From: Leeia speluncae
GTDB taxonomy: Bacteria; Pseudomonadota; Gammaproteobacteria; Burkholderiales; Leeiaceae
NCBI RefSeq assembly: GCF_020564625.1
Contig: NZ_JAJBZT010000012.1
Coordinates: forward strand, 50,111-114,110
DNA length: 64,000 nucleotides
Reading direction: 5' to 3'
The notes beneath the pieces were generated by a model that saw only the letters and a list, made by a program, of their open reading frames with translations, did no database searches and had not been told where the DNA came from. The position numbers were made by a program, and so were the translations under genes. Positions 54,060 through 63,457 of the stretch are shown here, one piece after another; within the stretch, counting starts at the first letter, position 1, and each line of letters starts with the position of its first letter.

Positions 54060-55489
54060 GTTTGCATAAAAACTATATTGCCGGGGAATGGGTAGGTTCA
54101 GACGGAAATCCAAATATCAACCCGTCCAATACCAATGAAGTGGTCGGTTTATACGCTTCTGCTTCTGTAGTCGATACCCAAGGAGCCATTGCGGCTGCAA
54201 AAGCAGCTTTTCCGGCTTGGTCACGTAGCGGTATTTTGACAAGACAAGCGATTCTAAAAAAAGCTGCTGATGAGATTTTTGCGCGCCGTGAGGAACTGGG
54301 TGCTTTGTTATCGCGTGAAGAAGGGAAGACTCTCGCAGAGGGTATTGGCGAAACCATCCGGGCTAGCCAGATTTTTGAATTCTTTGCAGGGGAATGTTTG
54401 CGCTTGAAAGGCGAAAGTGTTCCCTCAGTTCGCCCAAATATTGGCGTGGATATGACTCGCGAGGCAGTGGGTGTAGTTGGGATTATTACCCCATGGAATT
54501 TCCCTATTGCCATTCCTGCATGGAAGATCGCTCCTGCGTTAGCATATGGCAATACCGTGGTATTTAAGCCTGCGGATTTGGTGCCTGGGTGTTCGTGGGC
54601 AATTGTGGATATTCTTGTGCGTGCGGGCTTGCCACACGGCGTGCTGAACTTGGTGATGGGTAAAGGCTCAGTGGTCGGTCAGACGATGCTAGATAGCCCG
54701 GATATTAATGCCATTACCTTTACAGGTTCTACCAATACAGGCAAGCGCGTTGCGATGAGTTCCATCGAGCACAATCGCAAATATCAACTGGAAATGGGGG
54801 GGAAAAACCCATTTGTGGTACTAGATGATGCCGAGCTAGACGTTGCGGTAGAAGCTGCTGTGAACTCCGCCTTTTTCTCTACAGGACAGCGCTGTACAGC
54901 TTCGTCACGTATGATTGTAACCGAAGGTATTCATGATCGTTTTGTCGAAGCCGTAGTAACTCGTCTCAATGATTTGGTGATTGATGATGCGCTAAAAGCG
55001 GGTACTCATATTGGTCCCGTGGTCGATGCTAGCCAACTCAAACAGGATCTGGATTACATCGCTTTAGGACAGTCGGAGGGAGCCAAGCTAGCCTTTGGTG
55101 GGCGAGTACTAAGCCGTGAGAATCCAGGCTTCTATCTACAGCCGGCACTATTTACCGAAGCAACCAACCAGATGCGTATTTCTCGAGAAGAAATCTTTGG
55201 TCCAGTTGCATCGATCATCCGGGTAAAAGACTACGAGGAAGCGCTGCAGGTAGCCAACGATACGCCATTCGGCTTGTCTTCAGGCATTGCCACCACTAGC
55301 CTCAAATACGCTACCCACTTTAAGCGTAATGCCGAAGCTGGCATGGTGATGGTCAACCTACCAACGGCAGGCGTGGATTTCCATGTGCCATTTGGTGGGC
55401 GTAAAGGATCTTCTTACGGATCACGTGAGCAAGGTAGCTATGCTGTTGAATTCTTCACTACTGTTAAAACGTCATATACTCTTTCTTAA
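54056..55489 (+). CDS. 2-oxoglutarate semialdehyde (2,5-dioxovalerate) dehydrogenase-type ALDH
   Basis: The 477-residue ALDH has TPWNFPIAIPAWKIAPALAYG, FTGSTNTGKRV, LEMGGKNPFVV and the catalytic Cys in STGQRCTASSR. The GGRKGSSYGSREQGSYAVEFFTTVKT C-terminus (pieces SREQGSYA and EFFTTVKT) is characteristic of ketoglutarate-semialdehyde dehydrogenases. It is coupled to the XylX-like gene by ATGA overlap and would deliver 2-oxoglutarate to the TCA cycle. Confidence 0.88.
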   Translation: MSLHKNYIAGEWVGSDGNPNINPSNTNEVVGLYASASVVDTQGAIAAAKAAFPAWSRSGILTRQAILKKAADEIFARREELGALLSREEGKTLAEGIGETIRASQIFEFFAGECLRLKGESVPSVRPNIGVDMTREAVGVVGIITPWNFPIAIPAWKIAPALAYGNTVVFKPADLVPGCSWAIVDILVRAGLPHGVLNLVMGKGSVVGQTMLDSPDINAITFTGSTNTGKRVAMSSIEHNRKYQLEMGGKNPFVVLDDAELDVAVEAAVNSAFFSTGQRCTASSRMIVTEGIHDRFVEAVVTRLNDLVIDDALKAGTHIGPVVDASQLKQDLDYIALGQSEGAKLAFGGRVLSRENPGFYLQPALFTEATNQMRISREEIFGPVASIIRVKDYEEALQVANDTPFGLSSGIATTSLKYATHFKRNAEAGMVMVNLPTAGVDFHVPFGGRKGSSYGSREQGSYAVEFFTTVKTSYTLS

Positions 55490-56122
55490 CATAAGCTCTC
55501 ATTCTTTCGGATGATGTCTCGGCATCCTGACTATCCCCTCTGCCTCAGTGTGGAGGGGTGAAGGAGGATGGGTACTTCATCTAGTTCTATCTAGCTAGTG
55601 GCAATAAACCTCACACTAACCTCCCTGTCGTTCATATCTTCCCTGTCCATATTCTCCTTCCCAAGTTTTTCTGTTTTTTGATCAGTGTGTAGATATAAAA
55701 ACTGGTCTCCTCAGTAATGCATATCCAATATGTAATTAATGGATTCTTAGCAAAATAATGCAAAGCGAATGAACCAGAATAGTACTTCGCATTTAGATAA
55801 TTTATCCCTAGTTATCAATGAAAAAATGCTCTTGAAGTGATGGGGTGGCAAGGGGTTATTTTTGTGCAAAATTTATCTAAAAATTTATGTTATTTCGAAA
55901 AACATTCCAAAATTTAATATTTTTTGAGCTGATAATGGTAAAAAATATTACCGAAAGTATCGAATAATGATTGAAGTTTTTAAATGCATTGCAGATGAAT
56001 TATAGGATTAGAAGCGAGCTTTAAGACTGTGAGTGGGAATGTTCACTATGTGGGTATAGTGATTTCATATTAAGAAATACGCCGATATGTTCAATATTAA
56101 GTAACGAATTGAAGAGGGTTTC
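55490..56122. other. Intergenic region upstream of the SDR-hydrolase operon
   Basis: These 633 bases have no gene. They contain an inverted repeat at 55915-55950 and AT-rich sequence. A CCCCTC/GAGGGG pair near 55538-55557 is a weak possible terminator for the aldehyde dehydrogenase. Confidence 0.4.
55915..55950. promoter_or_regulatory. Perfect 11-bp AT-rich inverted repeat, candidate operator
   Basis: TAATATTTTTT and AAAAAATATTA flank a 14-base spacer, 172 bases before the SDR start. Confidence 0.4.
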
Positions 56123-56878
56123 ATGAAGAAACGATTATCTGGGAAACGGGCCCTTGTTACTGCTGCAGGACAGGGTATTGGACGTGCTGTAGTAGAAGCT
56201 TTTCTTGATGAAGGCGCGATTGTAGTTGCAACTGATTTAGATATTCAGTCGCTTCAATCACTTGAGAGTAATCGGAATCTACATATCAAACAGTTGGATG
56301 TTACAAATCATTCAGATATTTCAAACGTAGTCACTGAGTTTGAGTTTTTTGACATATTGTTTAACTGCGCTGGGATGGTGCATGTTGGCAACATATTGGA
56401 CTCAACTGAGAATGAATTGGATGTTGCGTTTAATATTAATGTGAAAAGTCAATATCGCCTATTAAAGTCAGTATTGCCCGGAATGTTGGAAAAAGGCTGT
56501 GGTTCAATAATAAATGTTGCCTCAATTGTTAGTAGTGTAAAAAGTGCTCCAAATAGGTTTGTTTATACATGTACAAAAGCTGCTGTCGTTGGTCTAACAA
56601 AAGCTGTTGCGGCGGATTTTGTCAGCAAAGGAATACGGTGTAATGCAATTTGTCCTGGGACTATTGCAACACCCTCGCTAGATGAACGAATAAAAGATCA
56701 AGCCACATTACTAGGTGTTAGTGAATTGGATGTACAGAAATCATTTATGGATAGGCAGCCAATGAAAAGGCTTGGAACACCACAAGAGGTTGCTGCATTA
56801 AGTGTTTATTTAGCTAGTGATGAATCGTCATTTACAACCGGTACTGTACAAATTATTGATGGTGGCTGGTCTAATTAA
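56123..56878 (+). CDS. SDR, probable 2-keto-3-deoxy-L-fuconate-type 4-dehydrogenase
   Basis: The 251-residue classical SDR has TAAGQGIG at 13-20, NCAG near 84 and the catalytic Tyr148/Lys152 (YTCTKAAVVG). GKRALVTAAGQGIG, QLDVTNHSDI and the GTIATPSLDERI segment recall the 2-keto-3-deoxy-L-fuconate (LRA5/BDH2-like) dehydrogenases, which give 2,4-diketo-3-deoxy acids. The following gene, 13 bases on, encodes the matching diketo-acid hydrolase. SD GAGGG. Confidence 0.8.
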   Translation: MKKRLSGKRALVTAAGQGIGRAVVEAFLDEGAIVVATDLDIQSLQSLESNRNLHIKQLDVTNHSDISNVVTEFEFFDILFNCAGMVHVGNILDSTENELDVAFNINVKSQYRLLKSVLPGMLEKGCGSIINVASIVSSVKSAPNRFVYTCTKAAVVGLTKAVAADFVSKGIRCNAICPGTIATPSLDERIKDQATLLGVSELDVQKSFMDRQPMKRLGTPQEVAALSVYLASDESSFTTGTVQIIDGGWSN

Positions 56879-56891
56879 CAAGGAAGCTTAG

Positions 56892-57755
56892 ATGAAACTT
56901 ATTAGACATGGCGTGAAGGGGTCTGAAAAACCTGCTTTTGTGCATACCGATGGAACTGTAAGGGATTTAAGTGGGATTGTTGACGATATTACTAGTGAAT
57001 TATTTGTAAATGGCGAATTGGATAAACTATTAGAGGTTGACCCCCTAGAACTTCCAGTTGTGGATTTGGATCGGATAGGGGTTCCTTGGGTTGGTGCAGG
57101 GAAATTTATTGCGATTGGTCTAAATTATGCAGACCATGCTGCGGAAGCAAATATGCCAATTCCGCCTGAGCCAATAGTATTTAGCAAAATGCTCAGCTGT
57201 ATGAGTGGCTGTAATGATCCTGTTGTATTACCTAAAGGTTCTACCAAGTCAGATTGGGAGGTCGAGCTTGGTGTTGTAATTGGAAAAAGAGCTAGATATG
57301 TCACCGAGCAAGATGCACTTTCATATGTGGCTGGCTATTGCATCGTTAATGATCTTTCAGAGCGGGAGTACCAACTTGAGCGTGGGGGTACTTGGGATAA
57401 AGGCAAGGGGTGCGATACCTTCGGACCTATTGGCCCTTGGCTTGTAACAAAAGATGAGATTACAGACCCCCAAAATCTGCATATGTGGCTAGATATTAAT
57501 GGTAATAGAGAGCAGGTCGGTAATACAAAAACTATGATCTTCAGTGTAGCTCATTTAATAAGTTACTTAAGTAAATTTATGACCTTAGAGCCTGGTGATC
57601 TAATAACTACTGGTACACCCCCTGGTGTTGGAATGGGTAAGAAACCTTTTCCTAGATTTCTTAAACCAGGTGATGTCATAACCTTAGGTATTGAAAGACT
57701 TGGAGAGCAGCGTCAGGTAGTTTATGAATGGGATGAAAAATTAATTGATATTTAA
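56892..57755 (+). CDS. FAH-family 2,4-diketo-3-deoxy-acid hydrolase
   Basis: The 287-residue protein has GKFIAIGLNYADHAAEANMP, WEVELGVVIGKRARYV, NDLSEREYQ and DLITTGTPPGVGMG, giving the metal-binding Glu/Asp triad of the fumarylacetoacetase fold. It is closest in pattern to 2,4-diketo-3-deoxy-L-fuconate hydrolase and the proteins often misnamed ureidoglycolate lyase. It would split the SDR product to pyruvate plus lactate or glycolate. SD AAGGA. Confidence 0.85.
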   Translation: MKLIRHGVKGSEKPAFVHTDGTVRDLSGIVDDITSELFVNGELDKLLEVDPLELPVVDLDRIGVPWVGAGKFIAIGLNYADHAAEANMPIPPEPIVFSKMLSCMSGCNDPVVLPKGSTKSDWEVELGVVIGKRARYVTEQDALSYVAGYCIVNDLSEREYQLERGGTWDKGKGCDTFGPIGPWLVTKDEITDPQNLHMWLDINGNREQVGNTKTMIFSVAHLISYLSKFMTLEPGDLITTGTPPGVGMGKKPFPRFLKPGDVITLGIERLGEQRQVVYEWDEKLIDI

Positions 57756-57821
57756 ACGGTAATTTAAAGCTGTTCATTTACTACAATTTTTTATGGTTTT
57801 TTCAGAGGAGAGTGTATTACT

Positions 57822-58964
57822 ATGCGCAAATCAATCAAATATTTCTCAGCATCTGCTGTTCTTTCTATTTTGACTCCACAGCTGTTTGCTGCATCTGCAG
57901 GTGAGGTGATCGTGAAGCTTGGCCAAGCTTCACCATTGTCTGGTTCTATTGCGCACACTGGTAAAGATATCGAGTCAGGTGCCAAACTGGCTGTTGAAGA
58001 TTTAAATGCAAGTGGTTTGGTTATTGCCGGAAAGAAAGTTAAGTTTGAACTTATATCCGAAGATGATCAGGCTGATCCAAAGATTGCAACGCAAGTTGCC
58101 CAGCGTCTAGTTGATGCAAAGGTGGCTGCTGTTATTGGGCATACTGGGTCAGGAACCTCCATTCCTGCATCACGACTATATTCCGATGCTGGTATTCCTC
58201 AAATCTCTCCATCTGCAACAAATCCTGCCTATACACAGCAAGGTTTTAAAACTACATTTCGTATGATTGCTAATGATAAGCAACTTGGTAGCGTTTTAGG
58301 GAAATATGTAGTTGAGAATTTGAAGGTTAAACGTGTTGCTATCATTGATGATAGAACCGCATATGGGCAAGGTTTGGCTGATGAATTTGAAAAGTCAGTT
58401 AAGTCTTCGAACGGTAATATTGTCAGACGAGAATATACTACAAATGCGGCGACTGATTTTACCGCTATTCTAACCTCTATAAAGGCAAACAAACCTGATT
58501 TGATCTTCTTTGGTGGACAGGATGCTCAAGCTGGTCCTATTGCCAAGCAAATGAAGTTACTTGGCATTAATGCCAAACTAATTGGTGGTGATGGAATGCA
58601 AACTCCTGAACTAATCAATCTGGCAGGTGACGCTGCCGAGGGCGTTTATGCCTCTGTAACTGGGTCGCCAAGAGAAAAAATGCCTGGGTTTTCTAAGTTT
58701 GAATCGAAATTCAAAAATCGATTTAAGACAGAAATCTTAGTATTTTCTCCATACTCTTACGATGCAGTACATGTAATTGCCGATGCAATGAAAAGAGCAA
58801 ACTCGACCGATAATAAGAAGTTTTTGCCGTTCATTGGAAAAACTAATCTGAATGGAGTGACAGGAAATATTCAATTTGACTCAATTGGTGATCCTAAGCG
58901 TGGGTTTGTTACAATTTATCAGGTAAAAAATGGTAAGTGGACTGTAGTTTTTGCCAAGTCATAA
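57822..58964 (+). CDS. LivJ-type periplasmic ABC substrate-binding protein (orphan)
   Basis: The 380-residue protein has a signal peptide (MRKSIKYFSASAVLSILTPQ, cleaved near LFAAS). The LivJ pattern is VKLGQASPLSGSIAHTGKDI, AVIGHTGSGTSIPASRLYSD and VAIIDDRTAYGQGLADEFEK. SD GAGGAGA. No permease or ATPase gene follows, so it must use an importer encoded elsewhere. The position after the SDR-hydrolase pair hints at import of a related acid, but the family also binds amino acids and amides. Confidence 0.87.
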   Translation: MRKSIKYFSASAVLSILTPQLFAASAGEVIVKLGQASPLSGSIAHTGKDIESGAKLAVEDLNASGLVIAGKKVKFELISEDDQADPKIATQVAQRLVDAKVAAVIGHTGSGTSIPASRLYSDAGIPQISPSATNPAYTQQGFKTTFRMIANDKQLGSVLGKYVVENLKVKRVAIIDDRTAYGQGLADEFEKSVKSSNGNIVRREYTTNAATDFTAILTSIKANKPDLIFFGGQDAQAGPIAKQMKLLGINAKLIGGDGMQTPELINLAGDAAEGVYASVTGSPREKMPGFSKFESKFKNRFKTEILVFSPYSYDAVHVIADAMKRANSTDNKKFLPFIGKTNLNGVTGNIQFDSIGDPKRGFVTIYQVKNGKWTVVFAKS

Positions 58965-59691
58965 TTTGATTTTATTGCAAAAGAGGGCGTTGCTCTCTTT
59001 TGCTTTTTTCATTTTACTCTATCATGGTGTTAAATTGACATTTGATAACTTGGTGAATGACCTTAGTCGAACGCAACGGATTTCTTTGTTTGTAAATTCG
59101 TTCTTTATTGTTGTAGTGCTTTTGTTGGTTTTGATTAGTAATAAATTAATTGTAGTTAATATTCTACTTAACTTGTCGATTTTGATTGCTTGTTTTTTAT
59201 TGATTTCTAGGTTGGCAGTTTGGATGGGGGTTGGTAGATTTGAATTTATTTCATATATTCTCTTGTCTGCGAGCATCGTAAACTTTTTTGATGGAATGTA
59301 TGGTTTTGCAAGATTCGACGGTAATTTATATGTAATGGCAACTGCTTTGTCATTATTTGCGGTGATTCTGTTGTTTGGCTTTTTATACTTCGGTTATAAG
59401 TATGCATGGTGCGAGTTGGTTTTGCCAGTTTCTTTGGATGCTCAAAAAACAATAGCCCATAGTTTTGCCTCAAAGTCCTTGGCGTTTATGATGATCTCTG
59501 TTGTTGTTGTTTTGATAAAAATTTCAAATGCTACATTTGACTTAGACCCATTGCCAATGGATTGGCTCGTTTTTGCTTTTGCATCTGTTGTGCTGTTTAA
59601 TAAAGGTGTATTGAATTCTATTTGTTCTTCTATTGTGTTTAATTTTTCATTTCTGATGCTAATTCATAGTGTTAAAACCTATACGCTATGA
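58951..59691 (+). CDS. Hypothetical integral membrane protein
   Basis: The open frame of 246 codons has six or seven hydrophobic helices and no recognised family. The longest reading starts at TTG 58951 and overlaps both the end of the binding-protein gene and its terminator hairpin, which is odd. No ATG occurs near the beginning, and TTG or GTG starts further in are possible. It is very AT-rich with many TTT/TTG codons. The real start and expression are uncertain. Confidence 0.5.
   Translation: MPSHNLILLQKRALLSFAFFILLYHGVKLTFDNLVNDLSRTQRISLFVNSFFIVVVLLLVLISNKLIVVNILLNLSILIACFLLISRLAVWMGVGRFEFISYILLSASIVNFFDGMYGFARFDGNLYVMATALSLFAVILLFGFLYFGYKYAWCELVLPVSLDAQKTIAHSFASKSLAFMMISVVVVLIKISNATFDLDPLPMDWLVFAFASVVLFNKGVLNSICSSIVFNFSFLMLIHSVKTYTL
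58977..59009 (+). terminator. Rho-independent terminator of the LivJ-like gene
   Basis: The 9-bp stem GCAAAAGAG / CTCTTTTGC extends inward by three pairs (one G-T) to a GTT loop and is followed by six Ts (59004-59009). It lies inside the longest reading of the membrane-protein frame. Confidence 0.8.
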
Positions 59692-59729
59692 TTTTTGATG
59701 GTTCCCCTCCTGTTGGCCAATGAGGTTTG

Positions 59730-59757
59730 CCACCACTAGATAGTGGTGGTTTTTTTT
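59730..59757 (+). terminator. Rho-independent terminator after the membrane protein gene
   Basis: CCACCACTA GA TAGTGGTGG is followed by eight Ts (59750-59757), 38 bases after the stop codon. Confidence 0.85.
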
Positions 59758-59852
59758 GTTCAAATGTTTATTACGTATAGAATAAATACGCGCTATGTCG
59801 AGCTTTTCGCGACGGAGCGGGAGTGAGGTAGCCTCGGGAGAGTTCTCTCGCC

Positions 59853-61172
59853 TTATCGATGCTTGAACATGTATGAGATGTTCTTCGACATCTCTAAAAG
59901 GCGGCTGCTTTCTTTCAGTGTTTGACCGACAATGGCTTCTACTACCGCCGGATCCGCGCCAGCGTTGATCACTTCACGTGCTGTTTTGTCGGCGGAGTGT
60001 TTAGCGCGTTCTGCCAGTGCTCGGATTTCCTTGGTCACGAATGCCGGGGCCAACTCAGTCGCAGCGCAGAACTCGGCCCATTCCGCGGCATCAAGATTTT
60101 CGGCATTAAATGCATCGCCAATTGCCATGGCGTATGAGTGCTCCAGTTTCGGGTAGATCACGGTGCTAACAAGATCGTAGGCTGGCGCCAGCATTAGCCA
60201 GCGCTCCCCTGTGAAGAAGGTGAGGTTCTTGGCGTGTGCGTCGGTATTCCCGATGATGATCTGGAAGATTGCCCAGCGCAGTAATGCGGCTTTTTCGGCG
60301 GCAGGAAACTTGGCAGCACTAAGTGCTGCGAACAATCCAGCGAAGGTACTACCATCGCGAATGTTGGCCACGTCACGGCTGTCGCCGTACGGACGTTCGT
60401 ATTTGAACGCCGGCGGCAGGTTGAGTAGCTGGCAGCCGTCAATGACTGGTAGACGGCGCACTTCATCTTTCAGGCGCAGGCGGTCAAAGCGTCGAATGGC
60501 CAATACTGGTTCTGGCACATGGTGCAAGGATACTTCTGCGACCGGCAGCCCTACGCTGGCGGCCAACTTCATGCAAAAGAACTCATTCGAGGTGAGTCCG
60601 GCCATTGCTTCGTGCATAGGTTCCGGCTTGATGATGTGGGTCGATGCGAGTTTGGGCCCATCTACGAGAGACCACATTCCGTCATCGCTGTCAAAAACGG
60701 CGATTTTGTCCTGGTAGCCGGCAATGGATAACCGTACGCGCTGATCCCACACCGAGAACGGTATGCTAGCTCTGTCTCGGATGCGTTGTGAGAGCTCTTC
60801 GTGCGGCAGCTGCCGCATAATGTTTTGTTCAGCCTGAGGTGTAAGCAGATCAATACCGATGCGCAGTGCGCCGGCAGTCTCCATGCCCATACCGGCCAGC
60901 AAACCCAGCAGACTGGATTTTGAAACGTTGCATACGGCAGCAGCTTCGTCGAGTGCCCTCCCCTCTGGTAGCAGATTGTCGAAGAAGGCCTTGACGGTTG
61001 CGCTGTGCAGAAGCGAGGGCTGCACTTGTTCGAACCCTAGATGGGGCGATAGTGGAGAGCGGCCTGGTGTGTTGATCCAATCTGGCGAATACCTGAATGA
61101 ATATAGATGGGTTGCATCATCATAGTGCAGGTGACCTACCTCATGAGTACCGATAAAGACTTCAAGTTTCAT
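59853..61172 (-). CDS. hipA: HipA-family kinase toxin (copy 3)
   Basis: The 439-residue canonical HipA has N-subdomain FFDNLLPEGRALDEAA, LSIAGYQDKIAVF (phosphate-loop region), NTDAHAKNLTFF catalytic loop and LAPAYDLVST metal site. Base composition is clearly more GC-rich than the catabolic genes, a sign of recent transfer. It overlaps the upstream hipB by 11 bases on the minus strand. Confidence 0.9.
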   Translation of the reverse strand: MKLEVFIGTHEVGHLHYDDATHLYSFRYSPDWINTPGRSPLSPHLGFEQVQPSLLHSATVKAFFDNLLPEGRALDEAAAVCNVSKSSLLGLLAGMGMETAGALRIGIDLLTPQAEQNIMRQLPHEELSQRIRDRASIPFSVWDQRVRLSIAGYQDKIAVFDSDDGMWSLVDGPKLASTHIIKPEPMHEAMAGLTSNEFFCMKLAASVGLPVAEVSLHHVPEPVLAIRRFDRLRLKDEVRRLPVIDGCQLLNLPPAFKYERPYGDSRDVANIRDGSTFAGLFAALSAAKFPAAEKAALLRWAIFQIIIGNTDAHAKNLTFFTGERWLMLAPAYDLVSTVIYPKLEHSYAMAIGDAFNAENLDAAEWAEFCAATELAPAFVTKEIRALAERAKHSADKTAREVINAGADPAVVEAIVGQTLKESSRLLEMSKNISYMFKHR

Positions 61173-61467
61173 CCGAGGTCACCATCAGTGTGCTGAGTTG
61201 CTGTTTGAGTTTGTCGCGTTGGTGGTTGGGGACAACAAAGAGGGCGACCCCCATATGTTTAGCCACTTCCAGGATGCTGCCGATGGCGGTTCCATCTTTG
61301 CCTTGCTCAATACCCATATAAGTTTGCTTCGACATGCCGCAGAACAAAGCCGCTTGCTCCTGCGTCAGACCGGATTGCGTACGTGCGGCCTTAATCGCCT
61401 GCCCAAGATGGGATGGCGTCAGTATCTCTAGATCTGAGGGAAAGGGTATCTTGACGACGCGTTTCAT
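61162..61467 (-). CDS. hipB: HipB-type XRE antitoxin (copy 3)
   Basis: The start at ATG 61467 is favoured over GTG 61476 because AGGTGG lies five bases upstream. The protein of about 101 residues has HTH LGQAIKAARTQSGLTQEQAALFCGMSKQTYMGIEQG. It probably neutralises HipA and represses the operon. Confidence 0.87.
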   Translation of the reverse strand: MKRVVKIPFPSDLEILTPSHLGQAIKAARTQSGLTQEQAALFCGMSKQTYMGIEQGKDGTAIGSILEVAKHMGVALFVVPNHQRDKLKQQLSTLMVTSDET

Positions 61468-61957
61468 CGAAACCACCTATAAGTCTATTATCTTAGGAAT
61501 ATAGATTGAAAGATCTATGCCGTCAAGTAAAGGTACATAATAGTACACTTTTAGGTTGGATATGTTGCTGCCTTATAAAAAAGAATGAAATATTAGGATT
61601 TAACGTCGTCAATTGCCGCAAAATACGACAATGAGCAGGTGACCTGCCCTGACAATAGTTGACATAACATCATCTAAATAGTGATCTATAATGTCCGAGC
61701 AGTGTTACCCCTGAAATTGAGTGACTCGCCGGTTACAAAGTCTGATCCTTCAAATCCCGCCTACCTTTTTAAAAAAAGCTTCAAGCCTAGGAAGCGGTTT
61801 ATCGATCTTTACAGGCGGGATTCCAGCACGCCGAAATGGTGTTTGTAAATCGGCATGCAAAACTTTCCAGGTTCCCGGGGTAATCGGCATCCAATAGTTT
61901 CCACCCCGGGCTGTGCAACCATCCGGCTTTTTGCCGGAGAAACCTGGGGTGTTAACC
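61468..61957. other. Junction region between hipBA copy 3 and the IS21 element
   Basis: These 490 bases have no gene. They contain the hipBA promoter, a short inverted copy of the dispersed IS-end repeat (61643-61664) and the left part of the IS21 element with GC-rich inverted repeats (about 61880-61955). The exact left end of the element is not fixed. Confidence 0.45.
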
Positions 61958-63457
61958 ATGGACCTTATCGCCGAAATCCGGCGTCGCCATCTCATTAGCG
62001 GCGAGAGCAATTCTTCCATTGCCACTAGCCTGAAGCTTTCCCGTCCCACCGTGCGTAAGCATCTGCGCACCACTGCAGCACCTTCCTATCACCGGCAGTA
62101 TCAGCCATCTCCCAAACTGACCGCTCCATTCCAGAAGCTACTCACCACTTGGCTCTCGGTCGAACAGACCTTGCCCAAATCTCAGCGTCGAACGGCACAA
62201 CGATTATTCGAGGGCTTGCAGATCGAAGGATATTTGGGCAGTTATGACTGTGTACGTCGTTTTGTGAAACGCTGGAAAGGAAACAATACACGTCCGTCAG
62301 TGACGCAGGCCTTTGTTCCGCTTCGCTTTGCACCGGGCGAGGTCTGCCAGTTTGACTGGAGTCAGGAGCAGGTCGACATCAATGGCACCTTACAGAAAGT
62401 CAAGGTAGCGCACTTCCGACTGGTTTATAGCCGACAGATGTTTGTGGTGGCCTATCCGCGCGAAACCTAGGAGATGCTGTTTGATGCGCATAACCGGGCA
62501 TTTGCCTTCTTTGGCGGCGTACCGAAACAGATGGTCTACGACAACCTCAAGGCCGTTGTGCAAACCATCTTGATTGGCAAGGAGCGCCAGTTCAATCCCC
62601 GTTTTATGGCGCTAGCCAACCATTATTTGTTCGAGCCAGTGGCCTGTACGCCAGCATCAGGATGGGAGAAGGGGCAAGTAGAGAATCAGGTGGGCAACAT
62701 CCGGGAATGGCTCTTTACGCCCAGACCTCGCTTTGCCTGCCTGACCGATCTCAATGATTGGCTGGCACTGCGTTGCCGGGAGCTAGCGAGTCGGCGCCAC
62801 CCTACGGAAGAGCGGCCGATTGCTGAAGTCTTTGCGGAAGAGCGAAGCGCATTACGCGCTGTTGTTGCACCCTTTGATGGCTATCTTGAGGAGATGCTAC
62901 GGGTGTCCAGTACCTGTCTGGTTCGCGTTGATTACAACCGCTACAGCGTACCCGCCGAGTTTGCGGGGAAAGCCGTATCTGTGCGCTTGGCGGCGTACCG
63001 ACTGAGGATTGTGCACGACATGCAGATCATCGCCGAACATCCTCGGCAATTTGGCAGGAACCATCTGATATGCGCCCCCTGGCACTATCTGCCGGTTCTG
63101 GCCAAGAAGCCAGGCGCGTTGCGCCATGGCGTGCCGTTTATAGAATGGGATTTACCCATCCCGATTCGTCATGTCAGAGACCGCTTGCTCAAGCAGCCCA
63201 AAGGCGATCGTGCCTTTTTCGAACTGCTTCAACTAGCACGGGAGGCAGGTATGGAGCCACTGCAAGTTGCGTGCGAACTCAGTCTGGAAGCCGGCATAGT
63301 GACCGGCGCTATCGTTATGAATGAACTACGCCGTTTACTGACGCCTCCGCAGCCAGAGGTCATCAGCTTGCCCGAGCAGTTGCGACTGCGCAGCGAGCCA
63401 CTGGCCGATTGCGCCCGTTATGACGTACTGCGCGGAGGTGCTCATGTCCTGTATTGA
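61958..63457 (+). pseudogene. istA: IstA transposase of an IS21-family element, interrupted by an amber codon
   Basis: The frame runs from ATG 61958 (MDLIAEIRRRHLISGESNSSIA, HTH) through the DDE core (FAPGEVCQFDWSQEQVDING; VYDNLKAVV) to 63457, overlapping istB by 14 bases. At 62468-62470 a TAG replaces the expected Gln between PRET and EMLFDAHNRAF; the frame is otherwise intact. It is probably inactive unless the amber is suppressed. Confidence 0.85.

Noticed and set aside
61750..62073. 107-codon reverse frame across the IS21 left end
   Set aside because: It is antisense to istA and composition follows the istA codons; a shadow frame.
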